The notes under the pieces are model-generated. The model was given only the letters and a program-made list of their open reading frames with translations, had not been told where the DNA came from and did not search any database. The position numbers and the translations under genes are program-made. From Gammaproteobacteria bacterium (GTDB taxonomy: Bacteria > Pseudomonadota > Gammaproteobacteria > Burkholderiales > Rhodocyclaceae), in contig JARFTZ010000046.1 of NCBI GenBank assembly GCA_029289235.1, positions 248,001 to 312,000 of the forward strand: a stretch of DNA of 64,000 bases, given 5' to 3'. The first letter of the stretch is position 1, and every line of letters starts with the position of its first letter. Of the stretch, positions 1-8,803 are shown one piece after another.

Positions 1-423
1 GTCATGGAGTGGGTGGCGGAACGGCTTCTGGCTCGGATCGACGACGCAGCACACGGCGTCGAATCGCCTTTAGCGGCGATGGAGGCCATGTTCATGACCC
101 ATGTCGCGTTCGCAGCCGAGCATCCGGGGATGCCGAAGATGGTGTTCAGCGAGCTTCAGCGAGCCGAGCAGACACCCGCCAAGCGGATGGTGCAAACACT
201 CCTTCAACGTTATGGCAAGCGCCTGCATGGACTCATCGAGAAAGGCAAGGCAACTGGCGAGTTGTACGCAGAACTCGACGTCGAGGCGGCCGCCACGCTC
301 TTCATCGGAACGGTCCAGGGCTTGGTGATGCAAGCCCTGGTGGCCGGTGACGTCGGCCCCATGCTGGGCGATGCGCCGCGCGTCTTCGCGATCTACCGGC
401 GTGGAATCGGGAGTTCAAAATGA
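1..423 (+). CDS. TetR-family regulator, C-terminal part (5' truncated by window)
   Basis: The open frame enters from the window edge, so the N-terminal helix-turn-helix is not visible. The 140 residues present are mostly helical and have the look of a TetR C-terminal ligand and dimerisation domain, including the stretch EAAATLFIGTVQGLVMQALV typical of these regulators. The stop codon overlaps the start of the HlyD adaptor gene by 4 bases (ATGA), so the regulator is the first visible gene of the efflux operon and probably represses it. Family assignment rests on the C-terminal half plus context. Confidence 0.7.
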   Translation, partial: VMEWVAERLLARIDDAAHGVESPLAAMEAMFMTHVAFAAEHPGMPKMVFSELQRAEQTPAKRMVQTLLQRYGKRLHGLIEKGKATGELYAELDVEAAATLFIGTVQGLVMQALVAGDVGPMLGDAPRVFAIYRRGIGSSK

Positions 424-1571
424 AATCTCCGTCATTGCAAAGGCGCACCCTGGGGCTTGTCGCGGTCGTTGTCGCGCTACTCACTCTTTTTGTCTACGTT
501 GCCGTCCGCTCGGGTCCGCTGGCGCCAGTGGCGGTGACCGTAGCCGAGGTCGAATCGCGCGCGCTCAAGCCCTCGCTGTTTGGTATCGGTACCGTCGAGG
601 CGCGCTACACGTACAAGATCGGCCCCTCCTTTGCCGGACGGGTGAAACGGCTGGACGTGCACGTCGGAGACCGGGTGAAGGCCGGTCAGATTCTCGGAGA
701 GATGGACCCGGTCGATCTCGATGACCGAGTCAGCTCCCAGGAATCGGGCCTCAAGCGTGCAGAAGCCGCGTTACGCGAGGCGACGGCGCGACAGTCCTAT
801 GCCGAAACCCAGGCACGGCGTTATGAGGAACTCCTCGCCGTACGTTCCACGAGCGAAGAAATGGCTGCCACCAAGCGCCAGGAGCGACAAATCGCCGATG
901 CAGCCCTGTCGGCAGCGCGGGAAGACCTTGCCCGTTCGCGTTCGGATCGCGATGCCGTGGTGGCACAACGGAGCAATCTGCGTTTGATCTCGCCGGTCGA
1001 CGGGGTGGTCCTCCTGCGGGATGCAGACCCCGGGACGACCATCGTCGCGGGCCAAGCCGTGGTGGAGGTAATCGACCCCAAAAGCCTCTGGATCAACGTC
1101 CGTTTCGACCAGATCAGCGCGTCAGGGCTGGCTGCCGACTTGCCTGTCCGCATCGCGCTACGATCGCGCCGGGATCAACTGCTAAATGGCCGCGTGCTGC
1201 GCGTCGAACCGAAAGCCGATGCGGTGACCGAGGAATTGCTGGCCAAAGTCGTTTTCGACACACTGCCCAAATCCTTGCCGGCGATCGGCGAGCTCGCCGA
1301 AGTGACCGTTGATTTGCCGAGGCTCCCCGAGATACCAGTCATTTCCAACGCCGCTATTCGGCGCGACGGCGACAAGGTCGGCGTCTGGCAAGTCGTCGAT
1401 GGCGATCTGCGCTTCACGCCGATCAAACTCGGTACTTCCGATCTTGATGGCTATGTGCAAGTCCTCGACGGACTTCAGGCGGGCGACAAAACAGTGATTC
1501 ACAGCGAAAAGGCGCTGACGGCGAAAAGCCGCGTCAAGATCGTCGAGCGCCTTGTCGGAGCCGCGCGATGA
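420..1571 (+). CDS. HlyD/MacA-type periplasmic adaptor of an ABC efflux pump
   Basis: 383 aa. One N-terminal membrane segment (about residues 12-30) is followed by a biotinyl-lipoyl-like domain (around 60-100, with VHVGDRVKAGQILGEMD), a long alpha-hairpin coiled coil (about 105-175), the second lipoyl half (ISPVDGVVLLRDADPGTTI) and a beta-barrel/membrane-proximal region. This is the standard membrane fusion protein layout. It would bridge the inner-membrane permease with the NodT outer-membrane channel downstream. It overlaps both the TetR gene and the permease gene by 4 bases, which implies translational coupling. Substrate unknown. Confidence 0.9.
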   Translation: MKSPSLQRRTLGLVAVVVALLTLFVYVAVRSGPLAPVAVTVAEVESRALKPSLFGIGTVEARYTYKIGPSFAGRVKRLDVHVGDRVKAGQILGEMDPVDLDDRVSSQESGLKRAEAALREATARQSYAETQARRYEELLAVRSTSEEMAATKRQERQIADAALSAAREDLARSRSDRDAVVAQRSNLRLISPVDGVVLLRDADPGTTIVAGQAVVEVIDPKSLWINVRFDQISASGLAADLPVRIALRSRRDQLLNGRVLRVEPKADAVTEELLAKVVFDTLPKSLPAIGELAEVTVDLPRLPEIPVISNAAIRRDGDKVGVWQVVDGDLRFTPIKLGTSDLDGYVQVLDGLQAGDKTVIHSEKALTAKSRVKIVERLVGAAR

Positions 1572-2773
1572 TCAGCCTCGCCGGCCGCGACATTCACCAT
1601 GCCTGGGGCAAATTTGTCCTTACGGGCTTCGGATTGGGACTGCTCATTGGCGTGACCCTGATCATGGCCGGCGTCTACCGGGGGCTGGTGGAAGACGGCA
1701 GGGCCTTGCTCGACAACAGCGGCGCCGATCTGTGGGTGGTGCAAAAAGACACGCTCGGGCCCTACGCGGAGCCGTCCAGCCTCAATGACGACATCTACCG
1801 GACCGTTCTCGCCATGCCGGGTGTCGACCGCGCTGCGAATGTGACCTACCTAACCATGCAGGTTCGCAAAGGCGAAGAAGACGTGCGTGCCATGGTGGTC
1901 GGCATTGCCCCGGGCTTACCGGGAAGCGCCCCAGGATGGCCACCCTATCTCATTGCGGGACGCCAAATCACTCGCGGCCACTATGAGGCGGTGGCTGACA
2001 TTGCGTCGGGACTCAAGCTGGGGGACCGCCTGACGATCCGCCGCAATCATTATGCCGTCGTGGGAATGACGCGGCGCATGGTCTCTTCGGGCGGCGACCC
2101 GATGGTATTCATTCCGCTCAAGGACGCGCAGGATGCGCAGTTCCTCAAGGACAACGATGCCATCTGGCAGAGCCGCCGTCGGACCGAGGCCAACCCGGCC
2201 TTCAACCGCCCAGGCGTGCCGGGCCTGCTGGAGGCGGTCATTGCTTCGCAAAGCACCAATTCGTCCGTCAACGCGATCCTGGTGGCATTAAAGCCGGAGC
2301 AAGCGCCTGACGAGGTGGCCGAGTCCATTCGCCGCTGGAAGCGCCTGACGGTCTACACCCGCGCCCAGATGGAAGACATCGTTGTCACCAAGCTGATCGC
2401 CACTTCCGCCAAGCAAATCGGCATGTTCCTCGTCATTCTGGCCATTGTCTGCGCGGCCATCGTCGCGTTCATCATCTACACCCTGACGATGGACAAGATC
2501 CGCGAGATCGCCGTTCTGAAGCTGATCGGCACACGCAACCGCACCATAGCCTGGATGATCATGCAGCAGGCGCTGGCGCTGGGCACCATCGGATTCGTGG
2601 TGGGCAAGATTGCCGCGACATTTTCCGCGCCGATTTTCCCGAAGTACGTATTCCTGATGCCTCAGGATTCCATCGCGGGGTTTCTCGCAATGATGGCGAT
2701 CTGCATGCTGGCCAGCCTGGTTGCCATCCGCATGGCTCTCAAGGTCGATCCGGCCGAAGCGATTGGAGGCTGA
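1568..2773 (+). CDS. ABC transporter permease, FtsX/MacB/DevC type
   Basis: 401 aa with one N-terminal transmembrane helix (about residues 15-38), a large periplasmic region (about 40-270) and three C-terminal helices (about 280-303, 328-352, 360-392). This is the MacB_PCD plus FtsX topology. The conserved cytoplasmic loop reads DKIREIAVLKLIGTRN. It pairs with the ATPase that starts 1 base after its stop, and with the HlyD adaptor it overlaps by 4 bases. DevC-like exporters have the same adaptor-permease-ATPase order. The exported substrate cannot be inferred. Confidence 0.9.
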   Translation: MISLAGRDIHHAWGKFVLTGFGLGLLIGVTLIMAGVYRGLVEDGRALLDNSGADLWVVQKDTLGPYAEPSSLNDDIYRTVLAMPGVDRAANVTYLTMQVRKGEEDVRAMVVGIAPGLPGSAPGWPPYLIAGRQITRGHYEAVADIASGLKLGDRLTIRRNHYAVVGMTRRMVSSGGDPMVFIPLKDAQDAQFLKDNDAIWQSRRRTEANPAFNRPGVPGLLEAVIASQSTNSSVNAILVALKPEQAPDEVAESIRRWKRLTVYTRAQMEDIVVTKLIATSAKQIGMFLVILAIVCAAIVAFIIYTLTMDKIREIAVLKLIGTRNRTIAWMIMQQALALGTIGFVVGKIAATFSAPIFPKYVFLMPQDSIAGFLAMMAICMLASLVAIRMALKVDPAEAIGG

Positions 2774-2774
2774 C

Positions 2775-3482
2775 ATGAGCAAAGGAATACGCATCGAGGG
2801 GCTGAAAAAGCGCTATGGCACGGGCGATACTGCCGTCGATGCCCTCAAGGGCGTCGACATGCAGGTGGAACCCGGCGAGGTGGTGGGACTGATCGGTCCG
2901 TCCGGTTCAGGGAAAAGCACGTTGCTGAAATGCTTGGGCGCCGTGATCGACCCGACCGCCGGACGCATGGTTCTGGGCAATGAGGTGATCTACGACAACG
3001 GCTGGAAAGTCCGCGATCTGCGGGCTTTGAGGCGCGACAAGATCGGCTTCGTGTTCCAAGCCCCGTATCTGATTCCATTTCTCGACGTCACGGATAACGT
3101 GGCCCTGATTCCGATGTTGGCACACGCCTCCAACAAGGAAGCACGGTCCAAGGCGCTGGAATTGCTGGCGGCGCTGGATGTGCAGCATCGCGCCAAAGCC
3201 ATGCCGTCACAGCTTTCCGGTGGGGAGCAACAACGGGTCGCCATCGCGCGCGGCCTGGTCAATCGCCCCCCGGTCATCCTGGCTGACGAGCCGACGGCAC
3301 CGCTCGACAGCGAACGCGCCATGGGCGTCATCCGCATTCTCAACGAGATGGCGCGCAAGTTCGAAACGGCGATCATCGTCGTCACCCACGATGAAAAGAT
3401 CATTCCAACCTTCAAGCGCATCTACCACATTCGCGACGGCGTGACCCACGAGGAAGCGGGCGAAGGAAAGGGGATTGAATGA
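2775..3482 (+). CDS. ABC transporter ATP-binding protein (MacB/LolD/DevA type)
   Basis: 235 aa. Walker A GPSGSGKST (residues 41-49), the signature LSGGEQQR, Walker B VILADEPTAPLD and the H-loop VVTHDE are all present. The frame is open further upstream inside the permease gene, but the ATG at 2775 directly follows the permease TGA and gives a protein of normal family length, so it is chosen. The 3' end overlaps the NodT gene by 4 bases. It powers the adaptor-permease complex from the cytoplasmic side. Confidence 0.93.
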   Translation: MSKGIRIEGLKKRYGTGDTAVDALKGVDMQVEPGEVVGLIGPSGSGKSTLLKCLGAVIDPTAGRMVLGNEVIYDNGWKVRDLRALRRDKIGFVFQAPYLIPFLDVTDNVALIPMLAHASNKEARSKALELLAALDVQHRAKAMPSQLSGGEQQRVAIARGLVNRPPVILADEPTAPLDSERAMGVIRILNEMARKFETAIIVVTHDEKIIPTFKRIYHIRDGVTHEEAGEGKGIE

Positions 3483-5002
3483 ACGCACAACGAGTATTTT
3501 CCCGCGTCAGAACGGAGCCTGTGGTCAATCTTGGCAGCGATCGCATGAAAAAAACCAATGGTCCGGCGCGTCCGATTCTGGCGGCCTCCATCTTGGCCGG
3601 CTTTTTGACCGGATGTGCCGTCGGACCGGATTTCGAGCGGCCGGCCGCTCCAGACGTATCGCACTACACAGCAGCCCCCTTGTCGGAGCAGACGGCATCT
3701 GTTCCCGGCAGCCTGGGCAATGCCCAGCATTTAATCTTGGGAGCGAGCGTGAGCGCGCAGTGGTGGCACAGCCTGGGCTCTTCCAGACTGAACGCACTCG
3801 TCGAGCAGGCTTTTCAAGCCAGCCCCACACTGGCGAAGGCCCAAGCCACGTTGCGACAAGCGCAGGAAGTCTATTCGGCAAAATCCGGGGCAACGCTGTA
3901 TCCCCAAGTCGATGGCGGCCTCGGCGCACTGCGGCAACGCACGAGTCCAAGTGCGCAGGGGCAATCCGGCGAAGCGCGCGAGTTCAGCCTTTACAACGCC
4001 TCGATCGACGTGCATTACCAGCTTGATCTGGCAGGCGGCAACCGCCGTACGCTGGAAGCACTGGCCGCGCGTGCCGAGTATCAACGTTACGAGCTGGAAG
4101 GTGCGCGGCTGACGCTGGCGGCTAACATCGTCACGACGGCCATCACCCAGGCCCGCCTCGCGGGGCAACTCCAGTCCACGGAAACCATTCTTGGCGCCAT
4201 GGACGAACAATTGCGCATCACCCAGGAACGTGTGCGGCTCGGTCAGGCGGCGCCATACGAGGTGATGTCTTTACAAACCGAAGTGGAGCAGACGCGCGCT
4301 GAGATTCCAGCGTTGCGCAAGCAGCTTCAGCAGAACGAACATCTGCTGTCCCTCCTTGTTGGTCAGGCGCCGGGCGTAGGCGGTTTGCCCACGTTCTCCC
4401 TCGACGAGTTTTCCGTCCCCTCCGACCTGCCGGTGGTTTTACCCTCCGAACTGGTGCGCCGTCGCCCCGACATCCAGGCCGCAGAAGCGCTTTTGCACGC
4501 AGCCAACGCCGAATACGGCGCGGCGGTTGCCAAGTTGTATCCACAGATCAATCTCAGCGCCAGCCTCGGCTCACAGGCCTTGACGACCGGGGCCTTGTTC
4601 GGCGGCGGATCGGCGGTATGGATGCTGGCCGGACAGTTGGCGCAGCCGCTCTTCAATCCCGGGCTGCCGGCAGAGAAACGGGCCGCGCTCGCGGCCTTCG
4701 AGGCGGCGGCCGCCAATTACCAGTCCGTTGTGCTGGATTCCTTGCGCAATGTGGCCGACGTGCTGCGTGCCGTGGAGAATGACGCGCAGTCATTGGCGGC
4801 GCTGGCTGCCGCCGAGGCGGCTGCGCAGGGTTCGCTGGCGTCCGTGCAGAACCAATACAGGCTGGGTGCGAGCAGCTACGTTCAACTGCTGATTGCACAA
4901 AAGCAGGCGCAACAGACCACGATCAATCTGATCGGGGCTCAAGCGCAACGCCTAGTCGATAGCATCGCGCTGTACCAGGCGATGGGCGGCGGCATCGAGT
5001 GA
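3479..5002 (+). CDS. NodT-family outer-membrane efflux lipoprotein
   Basis: 507 aa from the ATG at 3479, which overlaps the ATPase stop and follows the purine-rich stretch GAAAGGGG. An internal ATG at 3545 would place the signal peptide (MKKTNG..., lipobox LTGC, lipidated Cys then AVGPDF) at a conventional distance from the N-terminus, so it may be the true start. Two TolC-type outer-membrane efflux repeats follow, rich in long helices (QAQATLRQAQ-like, LVRRRPDIQAAEALL). It is the channel of the tripartite pump encoded by this operon. Confidence 0.92.
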   Translation: MNAQRVFSRVRTEPVVNLGSDRMKKTNGPARPILAASILAGFLTGCAVGPDFERPAAPDVSHYTAAPLSEQTASVPGSLGNAQHLILGASVSAQWWHSLGSSRLNALVEQAFQASPTLAKAQATLRQAQEVYSAKSGATLYPQVDGGLGALRQRTSPSAQGQSGEAREFSLYNASIDVHYQLDLAGGNRRTLEALAARAEYQRYELEGARLTLAANIVTTAITQARLAGQLQSTETILGAMDEQLRITQERVRLGQAAPYEVMSLQTEVEQTRAEIPALRKQLQQNEHLLSLLVGQAPGVGGLPTFSLDEFSVPSDLPVVLPSELVRRRPDIQAAEALLHAANAEYGAAVAKLYPQINLSASLGSQALTTGALFGGGSAVWMLAGQLAQPLFNPGLPAEKRAALAAFEAAAANYQSVVLDSLRNVADVLRAVENDAQSLAALAAAEAAAQGSLASVQNQYRLGASSYVQLLIAQKQAQQTTINLIGAQAQRLVDSIALYQAMGGGIE

Positions 5003-5051
5003 TCAGGGTGCGTTTGGCCAAGGATCGAAATTCTCACTTGCAGAGGCGATC

Positions 5052-5097
5052 GTGGGCGCTTTCGTGCCGAGTGCCGAAAGTGCCCACGCGGTTTTTT
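5052..5097 (+). terminator. Rho-independent terminator of the efflux operon
   Basis: A 13-bp stem (GTGGGCGCTTTCG pairing with CGAAAGTGCCCAC, one G-U wobble) with a loop of about 9 bases is followed by GCGG and a run of six T. It lies 50 bases after the NodT stop. The opposite strand lacks a T-run. Confidence 0.85.
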
Positions 5098-5186
5098 ACC
5101 GATGACCCGTACCAGGTAGGGCCAGTCTTGGCGCCTTTATCATCGAGTGACGGTTGACCTCTCCGTCGAACTTGGACGGTCCAGGC

Positions 5187-5810
5187 TCAATGCGCATGGC
5201 CGGATTTCTTCGTTTCAGCGGCGTGGTGCGCCGGTGGCTGCGTCGCCATGTTGTTCAACCCTTCCACAAAGTGGACGTACTGGACGTAGTTGCTCACGAA
5301 CTCACGCCCCTTCGCGACGGACTGGTCGGCGGATTCCTTGCTGTGCGCCGCCTTCTCGAATTTTTCATGGACGGATTTTTCCACCTGTTCGGCGACGTGC
5401 TTCGCCAGATGATCGACGTCCTTTTTGGCCAGCGCGGCATCCGCTTCCATCACGACGGGCGCGATTTGTCCGGCGGGCTTGATGCCCGTAAAAGGCGCCC
5501 CCTCGGACTCGCGGTGGACCCGGACGAGAGTTTCAAAGAGCTTTCGGTCGGCCGCGTCCTGCGCTGCCTTGCCTTTTGTCCGTTCCTGCAACGTCCTGGC
5601 GAAGGACTCCTTGATCGTGTGTTCGCTGGCTTCGGGCACCCATTTGAGCAACGGCGTGACATCCTTCTTTTCAAGCGCCGAGCGGGCTTCAATGATGACC
5701 GGGCCGTCGAGTCCGTCGCAGTGCGCCGCGGCGTTTCCCGCCAAGGCGAAGTTCGCGAGGATCAGCGCGCCGGTTGCCATTGCCGTTTTGGATTTCAAGA
5801 GGTTTCTCAT
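5187..5810 (-). CDS. DUF6448-family periplasmic protein
   Basis: 207 aa. An N-terminal signal peptide ends in LAGNAAAHC (about residue 30). The mature protein starts with HCDGLDGP and has two similar halves, each containing a segment of the form G(P/Q)(I/V)..EA..AL.KKDV and an EK..HE..E region, so it looks internally duplicated. It ends in a His-rich tail (PAHHAAETKKSGHAH). The ribosome site AAAGGAG precedes ATG. The family is uncharacterised; the His-rich ends might bind metal (inference). It is convergent with the efflux operon and divergent from the AraC gene. Confidence 0.8.
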   Translation of the reverse strand: MRNLLKSKTAMATGALILANFALAGNAAAHCDGLDGPVIIEARSALEKKDVTPLLKWVPEASEHTIKESFARTLQERTKGKAAQDAADRKLFETLVRVHRESEGAPFTGIKPAGQIAPVVMEADAALAKKDVDHLAKHVAEQVEKSVHEKFEKAAHSKESADQSVAKGREFVSNYVQYVHFVEGLNNMATQPPAHHAAETKKSGHAH

Positions 5811-5965
5811 GATGATGCTCCTTTGTCTCGATTTGATGAATGATGTTTGCCGATCTCGGCATGAAGAAATGGCGTCGGACGTTCATTGATGAAGAAGTCC
5901 AAACACGCAGGCTTCGGGGTTCAATGTAGGTATTTGCGCCGGAATTCTCGTTCGCATGCGCGTAA

Positions 5966-5977
5966 TCGAACGTTCGA
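5966..5977. promoter_or_regulatory. Palindrome and AACGTT repeats upstream of the AraC gene
   Basis: The 12-bp perfect palindrome TCGAACGTTCGA is followed by further AACGTT motifs near 5993 and 6048, all in the leader between the divergent DUF6448 and AraC genes. It may be an operator, perhaps autoregulatory. This rests on sequence symmetry only. Confidence 0.3.
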
Positions 5978-6094
5978 GACGGAGAACAGAACGTTTTCAG
6001 GGGGTAAACGGCTGAGCCCGGGAGGGTGGTCGCTTTCTCTGGGTGGGAACGTTATTCTCGTATCTGGATTGATGGAGAGGAGGTAACAGCCCCC

Positions 6095-7228
6095 ATGCAG
6101 ATTGATGTATCAAATTTCCTGCTTGCCGCCAGCGTGACCCAAGCCGTCGTGCTTTCGGTATTTCTCGTTTTGCCGTCAAACATTGGGCAGACGAGCAACC
6201 GGCTGCTGGTTGTTGTTCTGCTTTCGATTGCCGCCGGGTACGCCGAAATGCTTCTCTACAGTGCCGGCCTGACTGCGCGACATCCAAATTTCGCCTATCT
6301 CGGAACCCTGATGTCCGTCTTGCAGCCGCCGGCGATCTACCTATATACGAAATCCCTGATGCGCCGTGACTTCGCCATCAAGCCACGGCATTGGGTGCAC
6401 CTGCTGCCGTTTTGCACGGCCGCCGTTGTGTTCTTCTTCGCCTATTACCTGCAACCGGTCGAAGTCAAGACCGAAATCCTTCTCGAGCAGGACCTTCCCG
6501 GGATGCCCACGTCGCTGCCGCTGGCGCTCGTCATCCACGGCGTCTTCCTCTCGTATCTGATCTATTCCGTGCATTCCCTGCGAAGATTTGCGGCGGGCGT
6601 CAAGGATATTTTCTCGGACGTCGAGAGCAAGCAGATGTCGTGGCTAAAAGTCCTGCTGTCCGGTTATGCAGTGATCTGGACGGTCAGCCTGCTCTATTGC
6701 CTGGCGTTCTATGTATTCAAGTGCTCCACCGAGATCGACTACGTGCTGATGATCTCGGGCGCGTCCGGGTTCCTCTTCATCAACATGCTGGTCATTCAGG
6801 CATTGAAGCAATCAGCGGTATTTTCCGGTTTGACGAATGAAGAAGCGGGTTTGCTCGAAGAACGGGAGGCCGACAAGGAAACAGTCTTGCCTACGGATGA
6901 ACAGAAGAATTGCCTCGAGCGGTTCATGAACAGCGAAAAGCCATTCCTGAACGCAAACCTTTCAGTGAATCAGTTGGCCAAGCAGATGGGAATGTCTCCC
7001 CGCGATCTCTCGTTTGTGATCAACCACGGCTTCGAGAAGAACTTCTTTGACTTCGTGGGCGACTATCGGATACGCCACGCAACGGAACTCCTTGATCTTC
7101 GGCAAGAGGGCAAGACCATCCTGGAGGTGATGCTTGACTCGGGCTTCAATTCGAAATCCGTGTTCAATACCGCGTTCAAGCAGAAAACCGGCATGACGCC
7201 GACGCAGTACAGAAACCGGAACGCCTGA
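6095..7228 (+). CDS. Membrane-anchored AraC-family transcriptional regulator
   Basis: 377 aa from the ATG at 6095, which has the strong ribosome site GAGAGGAGGT 11 bases upstream; an open frame further upstream lacks such a site. The N-terminal 230 residues hold about seven hydrophobic segments, like the integral-membrane sensory modules of some AraC regulators. The last 100 residues are an AraC HTH pair (NQLAKQMGMSPRDLSFVINH and a second helix set ending KQKTGMTPTQYRNRNA). A membrane sensor directly coupled to DNA binding is inferred. The ligand is unknown. Confidence 0.85.
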   Translation: MQIDVSNFLLAASVTQAVVLSVFLVLPSNIGQTSNRLLVVVLLSIAAGYAEMLLYSAGLTARHPNFAYLGTLMSVLQPPAIYLYTKSLMRRDFAIKPRHWVHLLPFCTAAVVFFFAYYLQPVEVKTEILLEQDLPGMPTSLPLALVIHGVFLSYLIYSVHSLRRFAAGVKDIFSDVESKQMSWLKVLLSGYAVIWTVSLLYCLAFYVFKCSTEIDYVLMISGASGFLFINMLVIQALKQSAVFSGLTNEEAGLLEEREADKETVLPTDEQKNCLERFMNSEKPFLNANLSVNQLAKQMGMSPRDLSFVINHGFEKNFFDFVGDYRIRHATELLDLRQEGKTILEVMLDSGFNSKSVFNTAFKQKTGMTPTQYRNRNA

Positions 7229-7287
7229 CAACACTCGTTTTTGTCTGGCGCTCCGTCTTCAGCTATTCGGCCTGGAGAGACCTTCAA

Positions 7288-7626
7288 TCAACTGGACTTC
7301 TCTCCGCGGATCATGACCAACAGCATTTTGAATTGCCCCAGCGGCTTTACCGCATGTGGGACGTTGGCCGGCATGATCAAGGAATCGCCTTCCCCGACGA
7401 TATGCAGGACGCCCGCAATCGGGATTTCCGCACGCCCTTCGACACCGATAACCAATGCATCGAAGGGGGCCGTGTGCTCGCTCAATCCCTCGCCACCATC
7501 AAAGGCGAAGAGCGTGGCGTTTCCCGACGAATTCTTGACCAGCATGCTGCTGACAATCGCATTGTCCTGGTATTGCAGCATCGTTTTGAGGTTACGGACG
7601 CTCGTATTTGAATTGCTTTGGCTCAT
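7288..7626 (-). CDS. Small cupin-domain protein
   Basis: 112 aa, a single-domain beta-barrel cupin. The segments SEHTAPFDALVIGVEGRAEI and VGEGDSLIMPANVPHAVKPL correspond to cupin motifs 1 and 2, with one His in motif 1 and one in motif 2. Genes of this type commonly sit next to hemerythrin and nsrR-type genes in denitrifiers, suggesting a role in nitrosative or redox stress (inference). The end converges on the AraC gene. A short direct repeat, CGTGACAGA/CGTGACAGT, lies upstream at 7704-7721. Confidence 0.8.
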   Translation of the reverse strand: MSQSNSNTSVRNLKTMLQYQDNAIVSSMLVKNSSGNATLFAFDGGEGLSEHTAPFDALVIGVEGRAEIPIAGVLHIVGEGDSLIMPANVPHAVKPLGQFKMLLVMIRGEKSS

Positions 7627-7771
7627 CGTGCTTTCTCCTTGGTTGTGAATGAGACTGCTCTGTGGGTGCAGGGGCCGAACCGAGCACCACGTTTTCGCAA
7701 CTACGTGACAGACGTGACAGTCTCCTGCATTGCGTATCGAAAAAGGAGCAGGGGTCCATCCAATTCAAGGA

Positions 7772-8173
7772 TCAAATGCTTCCCGTGTCGATCCGATCCA
7801 TTAAAATCGACTCCACGACCGGAAACATTTCCCTCTCCTCAAAACGGACGTGAGCCGCCAATGCCACCCCGAAAGTGGCAAGAGATTCAGCATGTCCCGC
7901 GCGCATCCGTTCGACCTCGGCACGGAGGGCGCGATGATCTTCCAGGGTTTTCCTCACCAGCGCGTGATGTCCTCGCTGCTGAAGGATCGGGAGAAGGTCT
8001 CTCTCCTCGGTTGCAAAATGGGGTTCCAGATCGCGCTCGAAGAGAGCGATGAGTTGCTTCACCAACACATTCGGATCGGACTCACCGCTCCGTTGTACGC
8101 GCTTTGCCCAAACCAGAGCGGTATGGTGTTCCCGGGACAAAGCGATGAGTGATGGATGTCGTTTCATCTTCAT
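7772..8173 (-). CDS. Hemerythrin-like (HHE) domain protein
   Basis: 133 aa. Four-helix hemerythrin signature: REHHTAL near residue 15, HFATEERDLLP near 53, EDHRAL near 78 and HVRFEEREMFPVVE near 108, giving the His and Glu ligands of a di-iron site. Such proteins bind O2 or NO or protect and repair iron sites. It lies 35 bases downstream of nsrR on the same strand and is probably co-transcribed with it, which points to a role in NO defence. Confidence 0.88.
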   Translation of the reverse strand: MKMKRHPSLIALSREHHTALVWAKRVQRSGESDPNVLVKQLIALFERDLEPHFATEERDLLPILQQRGHHALVRKTLEDHRALRAEVERMRAGHAESLATFGVALAAHVRFEEREMFPVVESILMDRIDTGSI

Positions 8174-8208
8174 TGACCTGCAACGTCAGCGCCGGGGCAT
8201 TCGTCCAT

Positions 8209-8652
8209 TCAGGCTTGCTTGAGAAGCAACCGCAGTTGATTCGACTGATCCGGCTTGTCCACCAGATCGGCGAGGGAATACTCGTCCAGCGTCTGATACA
8301 GCGACTCAAAGGCGCGCACAAGAATCGGCGCCAATCGGCAGGCGGGCCTGATCTTGCATCCACACGGCTCGTCGGACAGGCACTCGACGATGGCGCTGTT
8401 GCCTTCGCTGGCACTCACGACCTGCCCCAAGCGGATCTCGGAGGGCGCATGCCGGAGTCGGATGCCGCCGCCCTTTCCACGGAGCGACTCGATAACCCCC
8501 GTGCGCGCCAGGTGATGCACGACCTTCATCAGGTGGTTCTGCGAAATACCGTAGGCATTGGCAATTTCGGGAATCGTTGCCAACCGCTCCCGCTCGACCG
8601 CGAGATACATCAACACACGCAGCGTGTAATCGGAAAAAGTGGTTAACTTCAT
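8209..8652 (-). CDS. nsrR: Rrf2-family NO-responsive repressor NsrR
   Basis: 147 aa. Rrf2 winged helix at the N-terminus (MKLTTFSDYTLRVLMYLA, recognition region NHLMKVVHHLARTGVIESLR) and a Cys cluster at residues 91, 97, 99 and 105 (VECLSDEPCGCKIRPAC), matching the three conserved [Fe-S] cysteines of NsrR plus one extra. NsrR represses NO-detoxification genes until NO attacks its cluster. Two 23-bp operator-like sequences lie between this gene and the divergent DUF3079 gene, so autoregulation is likely. Confidence 0.92.
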   Translation of the reverse strand: MKLTTFSDYTLRVLMYLAVERERLATIPEIANAYGISQNHLMKVVHHLARTGVIESLRGKGGGIRLRHAPSEIRLGQVVSASEGNSAIVECLSDEPCGCKIRPACRLAPILVRAFESLYQTLDEYSLADLVDKPDQSNQLRLLLKQA

Positions 8653-8672
8653 GGCCTCGGCAGCACAACAGT

Positions 8673-8695
8673 AAGATGCATTCGAAATATTGCTT
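8673..8695. promoter_or_regulatory. NsrR-like operator 1 (nsrR/DUF3079 intergenic)
   Basis: A 23-bp 11-1-11 element. The left half AAGATGCATTC matches the NsrR half-site AANATGCATTT except for the last base. The right half AAATATTGCTT keeps AAAT and the terminal TT. Its last six bases are the -35 box of the rightward promoter. Confidence 0.7.
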
Positions 8696-8718
8696 TACGT
8701 CGGCAGCGATATTATCAT
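8690..8718 (+). promoter_or_regulatory. Sigma-70-like promoter for DUF3079 (and perhaps narXL)
   Basis: TTGCTT at 8690-8695, a 17-bp spacer and TATCAT at 8713-8718, predicting transcription start near 8725. The same layout recurs upstream of the DUF59-nnrS operon. Confidence 0.65.
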
Positions 8719-8719
8719 A

Positions 8720-8742
8720 AAGATGCAGATGAAAAACATCTT
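8720..8742. promoter_or_regulatory. NsrR-like operator 2 (nsrR/DUF3079 intergenic)
   Basis: A 23-bp 11-1-11 element: AAGATGCAGAT, G, AAAAACATCTT. Each half matches the NsrR half-site at about 9 of 11 positions. It covers the predicted transcription start, where a bound repressor would block RNA polymerase. Confidence 0.75.
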
Positions 8743-8749
8743 TACAACA

Positions 8750-8768
8750 TGATCGATCCATTCGATCA
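8750..8768. promoter_or_regulatory. 7-5-7 inverted repeat in the DUF3079 leader
   Basis: TGATCGA, five bases, then TCGATCA: a perfect inverted repeat in the predicted 5' leader of DUF3079. Not a canonical FNR site because the spacing is wrong. Function unknown. Confidence 0.35.
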
Positions 8769-8803
8769 AAAGCTGGTTTGAGGAAAAGGAGACATTGTCG
8801 AGA

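Noticed and set aside
8795-8803. TTG start for DUF3079
   Set aside because: Too close to the purine-rich site; the ATG at 8804 is better spaced.
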